Shown piece after piece: positions 50,555-58,891 of a stretch of DNA of 64,000 nt. The notes under the pieces were generated by a model, which was given only the letters and a program-made list of their open reading frames with translations, was not told where the DNA came from and searched no databases. The position numbers and the translations under genes are program-made. The DNA is from Umezawaea sp036375055 (GTDB lineage Bacteria; Actinomycetota; Actinomycetes; Mycobacteriales; Pseudonocardiaceae), in contig NZ_DASUSQ010000017.1 in NCBI RefSeq assembly GCF_036375055.1, positions 1-64,000 on the forward strand. The letters are read 5' to 3'. The number at the start of each line of letters is the position of its first letter. Position 1 is the first letter of the stretch.

Positions 50555-52381
50555 TCACACGCCGATCGCGAGCACCGCCACGTCGTCGTCGGCCTGGCCG
50601 GGCGGCACGAGTTCGGCGATGACGGTGTCCACGACGGCGCGCGGAGGTTTGCCCGCGAGGGTCGCGAGCAGGGCGCACAGGTCCGCGACCGAGTCGTCGT
50701 AGTCGAGGTCGCGCCGTTCCACGAGCCCGTCGGTGTGCAGCAGGACGGTGCTGCCCGGCTCCAGCACCACCCGGTGGTCCGCGCGCGGCCCCGACCGGAA
50801 GTCGGGGAAGCCGAACAGCATGTCGTGGCCGCGCAGCAGGTCCACGGTGCCGTCCGGGCGGACCAGGACCGGCTCCGGGTGGCCCGCGTTGCTGTAGTCC
50901 ATCGTCCACCGGCCGGAGCCGTCGGCGTGCGGGGTGAGGTGGACGTGCACCAGGGTGCCGTGGGCGGGCACCGGGATGCCCGCGAGCGCCGACTCCAGCG
51001 CCTCCACCGCCTTGGCGGGACCGGCGACGGGCAGGCACCACGCCGCCTGGCGGAGCATGCTGCGCACCTGGCCCATCAACGTCGACGCGTGCACGTCGTG
51101 GCCGGTGATGTCGCCGACCGTGACCGCGACCGTCCTGCCGCCGGGCAGCGGGATCGCGTCGTACCAGTCGCCGCCGACGGCTTCGTCCACATCGGACGGC
51201 AGGTAGGCCGCGGCCGTCGTCAGCCCCGGCACCTCGGGCAGCGGCGAGAGCATCGCCTCCTGGAGTTCGCGGGCCACGCCGACGCGGCGCTCGATGAGGC
51301 GCACGCGTTCGAGCGCCTGGCCCGTGTAGGCGGCGATCGTCGTGATCACCTCGCGCTCGCCCGCGTCGAGCGGGTGCGGTCCGTCCCAGCCGAACACCAG
51401 CGCGCCCACCACCTCGCGCATCCCCACCAGCGGGGCGCAGGCCGTGGCGTGCAGGCCCATCCTGCGGTAGAGGTCGACGGTCTCGGGCGGGAAGTCCTCC
51501 GCGAGCGCGTCCGGGTCGGAGTAGCAGACGAGCCTGCGCTCCCGCACCGCCTTGGCCGTGACCAGCGGGGCGTCCAGCCCGTAGCTCTCGTACTCGCCGA
51601 CGGCGAGGTCGAGGGGCAGCCGGGGGTCGGCGACCCGCCGCAGCCCGCCGTGCCGCTCGGTGATCACCAGGCCGACGTAGGTCGGGGCGCTGTCACCGGA
51701 CACGAGGTCGCTGACCTGGTGCCGGATCTGCTCCAGCGTCCGCGCGCTGGCCAGCGACTGCGCGGCGGTGAGCAGGATCTGGTTGCGGTCGTGCGCGACG
51801 TCGAGCATGGCCGACAGTTCGAGGGTGCGGTCGCGCTCCCGCGTGTGGTGGCGGGTCGCGAGCCGCAGCCGCAGCTCGGTCGTGCACATCGCGGCGAGGT
51901 CCGCGAGCGTGGCCAGCTCGTCGTCGGTCCACTCCCTGGGCTCGGTGTCGATCGCGCACAGCGAGCCGAGCACGTCGCCGTCGAGCGAGGTCAGCGGCAT
52001 CCCCGCGTAGGCGACGACTCCCAGGTCCTGCACGGCGGGGTTGTCGCGCACCCGCTCCGACGCGCGCGCGTCGGCTATCACGAGCGGTTGTCCGTCGGCG
52101 ACGACGTGCCTGCAGAACGAGTGCGACAGCGGGGTCTCGCGCGCCGTGGCCCACGGCTCGGCCAGACCCGCGAGGCCGGGGAGGACCTGCCGGTCCCGCT
52201 CGACCAGCGACACGAGCGCCACCGGCACCCGGAGCTGCACCCGGACCATGGCGGCGAACCGCTCCATCACCGAGTCCGAGGTCGTCGACAGACCGGTGTC
52301 GTGCAACGCCCTGAGGCGCTCCGGGTCCCGCAGCGCGGCCGTCGCGGCGTCCGGTGGCGGCTGGCCGGACCGATCCCCCAC
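50555..52381 (-). CDS. GAF-GAF-SpoIIE (PP2C) phosphatase
   Basis: A 608-residue cytosolic regulator. Two GAF sensor domains (about 30-180 and 200-370: LSHSFCRHVVADGQPLVIADAR, MPLTSLDGDVLGSLCAIDT; ACAPLVGMREVVGALVFGW) precede a SpoIIE-type PP2C domain (about 375-608). PP2C metal residues are in VGGDWYDAI, VGDITGHD and LLHTDGLVERRD. It would dephosphorylate a STAS anti-sigma antagonist. The GTG at 52381 is chosen for its AGGAGG; upstream in-frame Met codons lack one. The STAS gene is divergent 170 bases away. Confidence 0.88.
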   Translation of the reverse strand: MGDRSGQPPPDAATAALRDPERLRALHDTGLSTTSDSVMERFAAMVRVQLRVPVALVSLVERDRQVLPGLAGLAEPWATARETPLSHSFCRHVVADGQPLVIADARASERVRDNPAVQDLGVVAYAGMPLTSLDGDVLGSLCAIDTEPREWTDDELATLADLAAMCTTELRLRLATRHHTRERDRTLELSAMLDVAHDRNQILLTAAQSLASARTLEQIRHQVSDLVSGDSAPTYVGLVITERHGGLRRVADPRLPLDLAVGEYESYGLDAPLVTAKAVRERRLVCYSDPDALAEDFPPETVDLYRRMGLHATACAPLVGMREVVGALVFGWDGPHPLDAGEREVITTIAAYTGQALERVRLIERRVGVARELQEAMLSPLPEVPGLTTAAAYLPSDVDEAVGGDWYDAIPLPGGRTVAVTVGDITGHDVHASTLMGQVRSMLRQAAWCLPVAGPAKAVEALESALAGIPVPAHGTLVHVHLTPHADGSGRWTMDYSNAGHPEPVLVRPDGTVDLLRGHDMLFGFPDFRSGPRADHRVVLEPGSTVLLHTDGLVERRDLDYDDSVADLCALLATLAGKPPRAVVDTVIAELVPPGQADDDVAVLAIGV

Positions 52382-52551
52382 GTGACCCTCCTGCTCACCC
52401 GGCGCCGGCGCGCCCGGTGCGGGTTCCACGATAGTTCGGTGGGGGAGCCCGCACTCCCGGTGCCCATCGCTGGCCCGGACCGGCGGTGAGTCCCGCCACG
52501 CGCGGTGGCGCACGGCGTGCGAGCGGGCCAGACCGGTACTAGGTTCGGGGA

Positions 52552-52923
52552 ATGGGGACCGAACAGGCTGGAACGGCCGAGAACGAGACGATCACCGGCA
52601 GCCAGGAGGTCCGCGACGAGGCCGTGCTGGTGACCGTGAAGGGTGAGGTGGACGTCGCCACCGCGCCCAGGCTGCGCGGCTGGCTGGAGCAGGCGTTCGC
52701 CGCGAAGAAGGCCTCGGTCGTGCTCGACCTCACCGGGGTGGAGTTCTTCGGCTCCGTCGGGCTCGCCATCCTGGTCGAGTTCCACGGCCGCGGTGAGCTG
52801 GAGGGCGTCGAGCTGCGCACGGTGGCTCCCGCCCGCGCCGTGGCGGGTCCGCTCTACCTCACGACGCTGGACAAGGTGCTCAAGCTCTACCCCGACACCG
52901 CTGGGGCGCTCACCGCGAGCTGA
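52552..52923 (+). CDS. STAS-domain anti-sigma factor antagonist
   Basis: A 123-residue SpoIIAA-like protein: LVTVKGEVDVATAPRLRGWLEQAF and the phospho-acceptor segment VVLDLTGVEFFGSVGLAILVEFH, where Ser (near 67) would be phosphorylated by an anti-sigma kinase and dephosphorylated by the neighbouring SpoIIE phosphatase. Convergent with the downstream hydrolase gene, one base apart. No kinase is adjacent; the ATPase gene at 384 is a candidate only by type. Confidence 0.88.
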   Translation: MGTEQAGTAENETITGSQEVRDEAVLVTVKGEVDVATAPRLRGWLEQAFAAKKASVVLDLTGVEFFGSVGLAILVEFHGRGELEGVELRTVAPARAVAGPLYLTTLDKVLKLYPDTAGALTAS

Positions 52924-52924
52924 G

Positions 52925-53818
52925 TCACCGCAGGAACTCCAGGAGCGCGTCGAGCAGCGCGTCGGGAGCCTCCTCCGGCACGTAGTGCCCCGCGCCGGGC
53001 AGCACCACCCCGGTCACGTCGTCGGCCACGGCCCGCATGGTCCGCTCGACCTCCTCCGCGGACGCGTGTTCACCGCCGATCGCGAGCACCGGCACCGCGA
53101 GCCTCGCCCGCCGGGTCCTCTCGACGACCTGGGGGCCGCTCCGCTCGCTGCGGTAGAACTCGAAGCTCGCGCGCAGCGCGGCCGGGTCGCGCAGCACGTC
53201 CACGTAGACGTCCACGGCCTCCTGGGGGATCGCCTCCGGTGAGGCCGCCTTGGACGCGAACTGGTGTCCGAAGTAGACCTCCTCGCGGCCCGCGACCATC
53301 CGCTCGTTGACCTCCGCGAGCCGGTTGAACGCGAAGTGCCAGAGGTGCTCGTTGGTCGCCGGGTCCATCAGCAGCGGCGGTGACGGAGTGACGCCGGGCA
53401 GGATCGCCTCGGCGACGGCCAGCGACGTGACCCGCTCGGGGTGGTCGGCGGCCAGCACGTAGCCGATCATCATGCCCACGTCGTACCCGACGACCGCGAA
53501 CCGCTCGTGCCCCAGCGCGGTCATCAGCGCCGCCGCGTCCGAGGCCAGCGTGGCGGCGTCGTACCCGGTCGCGGGCTTGTCCGAGGCGCCGGTGCCGCGC
53601 GGGTCGGCGGCGATCACCGTGAAGCGGTCGGCCAGCGCGGGCATGACCAGCCGGAAGCCGTACCAGAACTGGGGCCAGCCCGGCAGCAGGAGCAGCGGCG
53701 GGCCGTCGCCGCCGACGACCGCGTGCAGGGTGGTGCCGTCGACCGCGACGAACTCGCTGCGGAACCGCTCGGTGAAGCCCTCGGGGAGGTGGGGCACGCC
53801 GGTCACGTCGTGGGGCAC
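52925..53818 (-). CDS. Alpha/beta hydrolase, epoxide hydrolase/haloalkane dehalogenase type
   Basis: A 297-residue cytosolic hydrolase with an Asp nucleophile: VVGYDVGMMIGYVLA (Asp near 114). It also has the oxyanion motif LLPGWPQFW near 44, AADPRGTGASDKP near 70 and His in LPGAGHYVPEEAP near 277. Epoxide hydrolases and dehalogenases share these features. GTG start with AGGAG. It is divergent from a tetR gene, with two operator-like repeats between, so it is probably induced by the regulator's ligand. Confidence 0.85.
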   Translation of the reverse strand: MPHDVTGVPHLPEGFTERFRSEFVAVDGTTLHAVVGGDGPPLLLLPGWPQFWYGFRLVMPALADRFTVIAADPRGTGASDKPATGYDAATLASDAAALMTALGHERFAVVGYDVGMMIGYVLAADHPERVTSLAVAEAILPGVTPSPPLLMDPATNEHLWHFAFNRLAEVNERMVAGREEVYFGHQFASKAASPEAIPQEAVDVYVDVLRDPAALRASFEFYRSERSGPQVVERTRRARLAVPVLAIGGEHASAEEVERTMRAVADDVTGVVLPGAGHYVPEEAPDALLDALLEFLR

Positions 53819-53839
53819 GGGGTCTCCTGTCCGGTTCGA

Positions 53840-53896
53840 GCGGATACTTCATCCGCTGCTGGGCCGAACCGTAGCACGGAAACGGATAGTTCATCC
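53840..53896. promoter_or_regulatory. Paired TetR-type operators in the hydrolase-tetR intergenic region
   Basis: GGATACTTCATCC (53842-53854, extended to the inverted repeat GCGGAT-N5-ATCCGC at 53840-53856) and GGATAGTTCATCC (53884-53896) differ at one base. Each is an inverted repeat centred on TTC, and a half-site GGTATCCGC follows at 53908. One site sits near each start. Confidence 0.75.
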
Positions 53897-53933
53897 TTTA
53901 GGTTGAGGTATCCGCTCCCGGTAGCGTGGGCGC

Positions 53934-54512
53934 GTGACGTCCGGTCGAGTGTCCGAACCGCCGCGCAGGGCGGACTCGCTGCGCATCCGCGCCCGCCTGC
54001 TCGACGAGGCCAGGCTGATGCTCGTCGAGAACGGGGTCCCGTTGCAGCTCAACGACCTCGCCCGCCGGGCGGGCGTCGGCGTGGGCACCGTGTACCGCCA
54101 CTTCGCCACCAGCCAGGCCCTCGTCGAGGCCCTGGCGGTCCTGCGGTTCCAGGGCCTGCTCGACGCGGCTCGGCTCGCCACCACCGAGCCCGACCCGTGG
54201 ACCGCCATCGAATCGGTGCTGCGCGAGCAGGTGCGGCTGGAGGTCGAGCACGCCGAGGTCCGAGAGGTCCTCGCGGCCACCTTCGACACCCACCCGGAGA
54301 TCGCGGCGGCCAAGGCCGAGCTGGAGTCGATCACCACGGCCCTGCTGGTGGCGGCGCGCGCGGCGGGCGTGGTGCGCGCCGACCTCGACGCCTGCGACCT
54401 GCGCAGGCTGATGTGCGGGGTCGGGTACGCGGCGACCATCGGCGACGATGACCCGTCCACGTCGGCGGAGCTGTACCTGCGGGTGGTGTGCGCGGGGATC
54501 CGGACCGGCTGA
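53934..54512 (+). CDS. TetR-family regulator
   Basis: A 192-residue repressor. The helix-turn-helix occupies about 19-62 (RARLLDEARLMLVENGVPLQLNDLARRAGVGVGTVYRHFATSQALVEAL) and a divergent all-helical ligand domain follows. GTG start. Probably represses itself and the divergent epoxide-hydrolase-like gene through the paired GGATANTTCATCC sites. Confidence 0.88.
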   Translation: MTSGRVSEPPRRADSLRIRARLLDEARLMLVENGVPLQLNDLARRAGVGVGTVYRHFATSQALVEALAVLRFQGLLDAARLATTEPDPWTAIESVLREQVRLEVEHAEVREVLAATFDTHPEIAAAKAELESITTALLVAARAAGVVRADLDACDLRRLMCGVGYAATIGDDDPSTSAELYLRVVCAGIRTG

Positions 54513-54516
54513 CCGG

Positions 54517-54547
54517 GGCCGCGGGGTGGTCGGGCCACCCCGCGGCC
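54517..54547. terminator. Bidirectional hairpin terminator
   Basis: Perfect 13-bp stem GGCCGCGGGGTGG / CCACCCCGCGGCC with a five-base loop, between the converging tetR and LCP genes. Confidence 0.9.
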
Positions 54548-54553
54548 ACCCGG

Positions 54554-55552
54554 CTAGTTCACGCAGCCGTCGGACGGCGGGCCGGGCTGGTCCGGCGCGT
54601 GGGGTGCGTCGGACAGGAACCCGGCGACGAACGCGCGCACCGCTGCCGGGTCCAGGGGGAGCGCGACAACGTTCCCGACGTCGGTAGCGGGCCCGTGCGG
54701 CACGGTGGCCGTGGTGATGCCCGCGTTCGGGGTCAGGGTCGACACGAACGCGAGCAGGTTCCAGGCCGGGTCGGTGCGGACGCCGGTCCCGAGCGCGTCG
54801 AGCACCGCGGCGACCCTGTCCGGGTCGCGCAGGACGGCCGGGTCGAGGAGCTTGGCGGTCAGCGACCGCAGGAACACCTGCTGCCGGACCACCCGGTCCA
54901 GGTCGCCGTTCGGCAGGCCGTGGCGCTGGCGCAGGAACGCGAGCGCCTGGTCACCGGACACGGTCGACCGGCCCGCGGGCAGGTTCGCCCCGGAGAGGTC
55001 GTCCGACGCGGCGGCCGTGAGGCAGACCTCGACGCCACCCACGACCGTGCTGACCGCGGCCACGGCCGCCAGGTCGACGGTCGCGTAGTGGTCCACGTGC
55101 GCGCCCGTCACGGCCTCGACCGTCCGCACGAGGTCCTGGGGCTCGCCCACCTCACCCGCGACGTAGGCGGAGTTCAGCTTGCCCGCGCCCCGGCCGGGGA
55201 TGTCGACCCACGAGTCGCGGGGGAGCGAGACCGCGTCGACCGACCCGTCCAGGCCGACGCGGGCGAGCACCACCGAGTCGGTGCGGCCGGTGTCGTCCAG
55301 GCCCGCCAGCAGCACGGTCCTGGGCTCGATGGGCGCCGCGGCCTCCAGCTTCTCGGTGCGGGTGGGGGAGGACGGCGCCAGGACCACCGCCGTGGCGACG
55401 GCGGCGGCCGTGAGCACGGTCGCGGACAGCAGGGCCAGCGGGCGGCGGCGGGACTGCCTGGCGCTCAGCGCGGCCCGCACGGCCCGCGAATCGACCGCCT
55501 CGGCGGCCTCGGCGGCGATGGCCTCGCGGATGAGGGCTTCCTGCTCGGTCAT
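54554..55552 (-). CDS. LytR-CpsA-Psr (LCP) family protein
   Basis: A 332-residue membrane-anchored protein: 38-residue cytosolic N-terminus, one helix (about 39-61) and an extracellular LCP domain. LCP residues are seen in RTDSVVLARV (Asp), VSLPRDSWVDIPG (Arg), KLNSAYVAG and the RQRHGLPNGDLDRVVRQQVFL block. LCP enzymes move wall polymers from lipid carriers to peptidoglycan. Translation is coupled to the sigma factor gene (ATGA), where one normally finds an anti-sigma factor. The acidic cytosolic N-terminus (EQEALIREAIAAEAAEAVDSR) could contact the sigma factor, which is inference. Confidence 0.85.
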   Translation of the reverse strand: MTEQEALIREAIAAEAAEAVDSRAVRAALSARQSRRRPLALLSATVLTAAAVATAVVLAPSSPTRTEKLEAAAPIEPRTVLLAGLDDTGRTDSVVLARVGLDGSVDAVSLPRDSWVDIPGRGAGKLNSAYVAGEVGEPQDLVRTVEAVTGAHVDHYATVDLAAVAAVSTVVGGVEVCLTAAASDDLSGANLPAGRSTVSGDQALAFLRQRHGLPNGDLDRVVRQQVFLRSLTAKLLDPAVLRDPDRVAAVLDALGTGVRTDPAWNLLAFVSTLTPNAGITTATVPHGPATDVGNVVALPLDPAAVRAFVAGFLSDAPHAPDQPGPPSDGCVN

Positions 55553-56052
55553 CGCAGCACCTCCGACGGGCTGGTCTCGTTGACGCGCAGCGTGTGCAGG
55601 GCGCGGGAGAGGTGGCTGCGCACGGTGCCCTCGGTGCAGCCGAGGACCTGGCCGATCTCGGTGGTCGTGGCGTCCTCGTAGTAGCGCAGGACGAGCGCCG
55701 CCCGCTGCTTGTGCGGGAGGACGGCGATCCGCGCGCGCATGGCGTCCCGCTCGGCGTGCCGCACAGCCGGATCGGGCACGGCGGGCGACAGCTCGTCGAG
55801 GGTGGCGTGCGTGGTGGACACGTCGCGGCGCGCGCGGCGGCGGCGCCAGGACAGGTACTCGTTGGTCACCATCCGCCGCACGTAGAGGTACGGCGCGTCC
55901 AGCACGCCGATGCGGCCCCACCGGGACCGGGCGCGCACCAGCACGTCCTGCACGATGTCCTGCGCGAGGTGCTTGTCGCAGGTGAGGGCGGTGGCGTAGC
56001 GCAAGAGCCGATCTAGACGATCGGCGACGAACTGGTCGTAGCCGTCCCGCAC
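55549..56052 (-). CDS. SigE-family RNA polymerase sigma factor
   Basis: A 167-residue ECF sigma of the actinobacterial SigE (SigE family, TIGR02983-like) type. Region 2: YDQFVADRLDRLLRYATALTCDKHLAQDIVQDVLVRARSRW. Region 4: LPHKQRAALVLRYYEDATTTEIGQVLGCTEGTVRSHLSRALHTLR. The GTG at 56052 is selected for AAGGGG six bases upstream. The gene is followed, with a four-base overlap, by the LCP gene in place of an anti-sigma factor gene. Confidence 0.9.
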   Translation of the reverse strand: MRDGYDQFVADRLDRLLRYATALTCDKHLAQDIVQDVLVRARSRWGRIGVLDAPYLYVRRMVTNEYLSWRRRRARRDVSTTHATLDELSPAVPDPAVRHAERDAMRARIAVLPHKQRAALVLRYYEDATTTEIGQVLGCTEGTVRSHLSRALHTLRVNETSPSEVLR

Positions 56053-56153
56053 GTCGTCCCCTTCTGTCGAGGTGGTTGCGTTGCGGTCGGGAAACTCCTC
56101 GACCGGGTCGCAACGTTGAACCACCTCGCGGTGACGTGCGTCACCAGGCTGGG

Positions 56154-56181
56154 TGAGGGGGCCGGTGGCCCGACCCCCTCA
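56154..56181 (-). terminator. Hairpin terminator after the GH64 gene
   Basis: Arms TGAGGGGG and CCCCCTCA with an inner GGCC pairing, six bases beyond the GH64 stop. Confidence 0.7.
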
Positions 56182-56186
56182 TCCTG

Positions 56187-57776
56187 TCAGCCGCGGTGCC
56201 ACTTCTGGTTGGCGCCGCCGACGCAGTCCCAGATGTGCAGGACGGCGTCGTTGTTCGGGTTCCACTCGGCGATGTCGAGGCACTTGTTCGACTGCGGGTT
56301 CACCAGGTCGCCCGCTCCGCTGAGCACCCACTGCTGGGCGGCGTTGCCGCTGCACGTGGCGATCTGCACGGCGGCGCCGTTGGTGACCGCGCCCCACGCC
56401 ACGTCCATGCACTTGTTGTTCTCCGTGCGCACGGTGCCGTCGACGAACTGCCACCTCTGGTTCGTGCCACCCGTGCAGTCCCACACGATGAGGCGCTGGC
56501 CGTCGTTGAAGTTCCAGTTCGGCACGTCGACGCACTTGCCGTGCCAGTTGCTGACGATGCTGTTGCCGGTCGGCTGCGGACCCCCGCCGCCCGCGCCGAA
56601 CGGGGTGAGCACGATGCCCGCCGCGCGCGGGTCGCCGTCGTGGACCAGGGACTCCTGGGCCTGCACGTCGTCGAACGCGAACCCGTAGGCCTTGCCGTCC
56701 ACCATGTTCTGGTGGATGATCCGCGAGTAGTGGTCGGTCAGCGAACCCTGGTAGAAGTCGCCGGGGCCGCCGCCGGGCTGGGTGTCGATCCGGCCCAGGG
56801 TGGAGCGGTGCAGCGCCGCGCACAGGGTGCGGGCGATCGGGCCGACCACCTGGTCGTTGGGCGCGTGCAGGTTGCCGTCGCAGCCCCACACGTGGGCCGT
56901 GGTGGGCTTCTGGAACGACGCCACCTGCTGGCCCGAGGTGTTGGTGAAGTTCATCGTGGTGCCGGACGTGCGGCCGAAGAACTTGATGTTCGGCTGGTCG
57001 CCGAACGGCACGACGGTGAGCGTCTTGCCCGAGTACGCGCCCCAGGCCTGGTCGATGTAGGGCTGGAGGTAGTTGGCGTCCATCAGCCCGGCGCCCGCCG
57101 CCTTGCTCGGGGCGAGCACGCGCAGCACGGTCCCGTCGGACCTCGTCACGACCGAGTTGCCGAAGCCCGCCTGGTTGCGGACGGCGTTGATCACGGTGTC
57201 GCGGCCGTTGCCGACCAGGTCGCCGGTCCGCTTGGTGGCACCGTTGGCACCGGTCACCGTGACCGCGTGCGGCACGGCGAACTGGTCGACCTGCGAGCTG
57301 TTGAGCCAGAGGCCGGCGTCGTTGTAGGTGAACTCGCTCCAGTCGAACAGGATGTTCTTGTTGGCGTCGCCCGCCCAGGGCGCGGGCTGGACGAAGCCGT
57401 CCGGGGTGAGCGAGAGCTTCAGCTTCTCGCCGAAGGACATGTAGACGCGGCCGGAGATGAACCGCGGCACGCGCACGGTCACGTTGCCGCCGTTGCCGGG
57501 GCCCGCGATGGACACGTCCGGGGCGGGCGTCGGGGGGAGACCGCCCGCGGGCCACGGCGTGAAGCCGCCGCCCTGGTTGACGTAGCCGAGCCGCCCGTTG
57601 CGGATGTCGGTGCCCAGGACGTACAGGTACACCGCGTCGGAACGGCCGCTGTTGTTGGTGACGGTGAGGGGGAGCAGGTCGGGGCCGATGGCCGCCGCCG
57701 GTCTGGCGACGAGGGCGACGGAGGCCGCCACGGCGAGCGCGGTGAGCGCGCTCAACCACTTCGTTGTGGTGCGCAA
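56187..57776 (-). CDS. Secreted GH64 beta-1,3-glucanase with ricin-B lectin domain
   Basis: A 529-residue exported enzyme. Signal peptide about 1-30, GH64 catalytic region about 32-395, then a beta-trefoil ricin-B/CBM13 (about 405-529) with three QxW repeats (QRWQF, QQWVL, QKWHR). The GH64 catalytic pair fits FDWSEFTYND (Glu) and SQVDQFAVP (Asp). The family releases laminaripentaose from beta-1,3-glucan and has a thaumatin-like sub-fold. The start is a TTG at 57776, set by GAGGAGA just upstream and by the signal peptide; ATGs further upstream lack a ribosome site. Fungal wall lysis is the likely role. Confidence 0.9.
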   Translation of the reverse strand: MRTTTKWLSALTALAVAASVALVARPAAAIGPDLLPLTVTNNSGRSDAVYLYVLGTDIRNGRLGYVNQGGGFTPWPAGGLPPTPAPDVSIAGPGNGGNVTVRVPRFISGRVYMSFGEKLKLSLTPDGFVQPAPWAGDANKNILFDWSEFTYNDAGLWLNSSQVDQFAVPHAVTVTGANGATKRTGDLVGNGRDTVINAVRNQAGFGNSVVTRSDGTVLRVLAPSKAAGAGLMDANYLQPYIDQAWGAYSGKTLTVVPFGDQPNIKFFGRTSGTTMNFTNTSGQQVASFQKPTTAHVWGCDGNLHAPNDQVVGPIARTLCAALHRSTLGRIDTQPGGGPGDFYQGSLTDHYSRIIHQNMVDGKAYGFAFDDVQAQESLVHDGDPRAAGIVLTPFGAGGGGPQPTGNSIVSNWHGKCVDVPNWNFNDGQRLIVWDCTGGTNQRWQFVDGTVRTENNKCMDVAWGAVTNGAAVQIATCSGNAAQQWVLSGAGDLVNPQSNKCLDIAEWNPNNDAVLHIWDCVGGANQKWHRG

Positions 57777-57946
57777 GGAATCTCCTCGGTGACGCGGGCA
57801 GGGACCGCTTCCCGGTGAGGTGGGGGGACCGCCGCCGGGAGGCGAGGAAGGACGGTGCGCCACCGCCGACCACCGTCGGTGGAAGCGCTCTCACAGCGTC
57901 CGGCCCAGCCTGGATCCGTGTCAAGTGGACGTGAGCCCACTAGGGG

Positions 57947-58789
57947 TTACGAAACTGTTGCGTCTCGGTGCCAGCTCGCCAGCAGCGGCAGCACCTTGGC
58001 CGTGGGCGAGTCGGGCTGCACGGTGTAGACGATCAGCTGCTGGTCCGGCTCCTGCGGCGCGGACACGATCTCGATGTCGAACGCCAGGTCGCCGCCGACC
58101 GGGTGGCGGATCAGCTTCGCCACCGACGCGTGGTCGCGCACCTGGTGGTCGGCCCACCAGCGGGCCGCGTCCGGTTCGGCGGCCCGCAGCTCGTCGATCA
58201 GCGCGGTGAGCCTTCCGTCCTGCGGCCTGCGCGCGACCTCGCGGCGCAGCGTGGCCACCGTGTTCGAGGCGAAGTACGGCCAGTTGACGATCCGCTCCCG
58301 CGCCAGCGGGTCCAGGAAGAGGAAGCGGGCCAGCGACGAGCCCGGCGCCAGGTCGTAGAGCACGGCGCTGAACAGGGCGTTGGTGGCCAGCACGTCGGTG
58401 CGCTGGCCCAGCAGCAGCACCGGGAGGTGGTCGAGGGCCGACATGATCCGCAGCAGGCCCGGATCGGCCCGCTGCACCGGTACGACCGTGGTCGCCCGCC
58501 GCCGCGCCGTCGGCTCGGCCAGGTCGACCAGGTGGGCGCGCTCGACGTCGGACAACCGCAGCGCCCTGGCCAGCCCGTCGAGCACGGCGGTCGAGATGTT
58601 CGCCTGCCGCCCCTGTTCGAGCCTGCTGTAGTAGTCCGGGCTCAGGCCCGCGAGCACCGCCAACTCCTCCTTGCGCAGGCCGGGGACCCGCCGCGGGCCG
58701 GGGAACGGCTCGATCCCCGCCTGCGCGGGCGTCAGCCGGTCGCGCCGCGAGCGGAGGAACGCGCCCAGCTCGGCTCTGTCCTGTGCCAC
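57947..58789 (-). CDS. XRE-family regulator with MmyB-like ligand domain
   Basis: A 280-residue protein: N-terminal helix-turn-helix (about 8-75, RVPGLRKEELAVLAGLSPDYYSRLEQGRQ) and a C-terminal MmyB/PAS-like domain (about 100-270, LLGQRTDVLATNALFSAVLYDL; WWADHQVRDHASVAKLIRHPVGGDLAFDIE). Common in actinomycetes divergent from an oxidoreductase that it represses; here an aldo/keto reductase starts 103 bases away. GTG start. Confidence 0.88.
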   Translation of the reverse strand: MAQDRAELGAFLRSRRDRLTPAQAGIEPFPGPRRVPGLRKEELAVLAGLSPDYYSRLEQGRQANISTAVLDGLARALRLSDVERAHLVDLAEPTARRRATTVVPVQRADPGLLRIMSALDHLPVLLLGQRTDVLATNALFSAVLYDLAPGSSLARFLFLDPLARERIVNWPYFASNTVATLRREVARRPQDGRLTALIDELRAAEPDAARWWADHQVRDHASVAKLIRHPVGGDLAFDIEIVSAPQEPDQQLIVYTVQPDSPTAKVLPLLASWHRDATVS

Positions 58790-58891
58790 GCCACCCACTC
58801 TACGAACCCGGTCCCGGTCCTGCCTGGTCATGCCGTGCCCGGGTTGGACGGGAGCTGGTGGGCCGTCGAGCACGGGCGCAGGGTGGGACCC

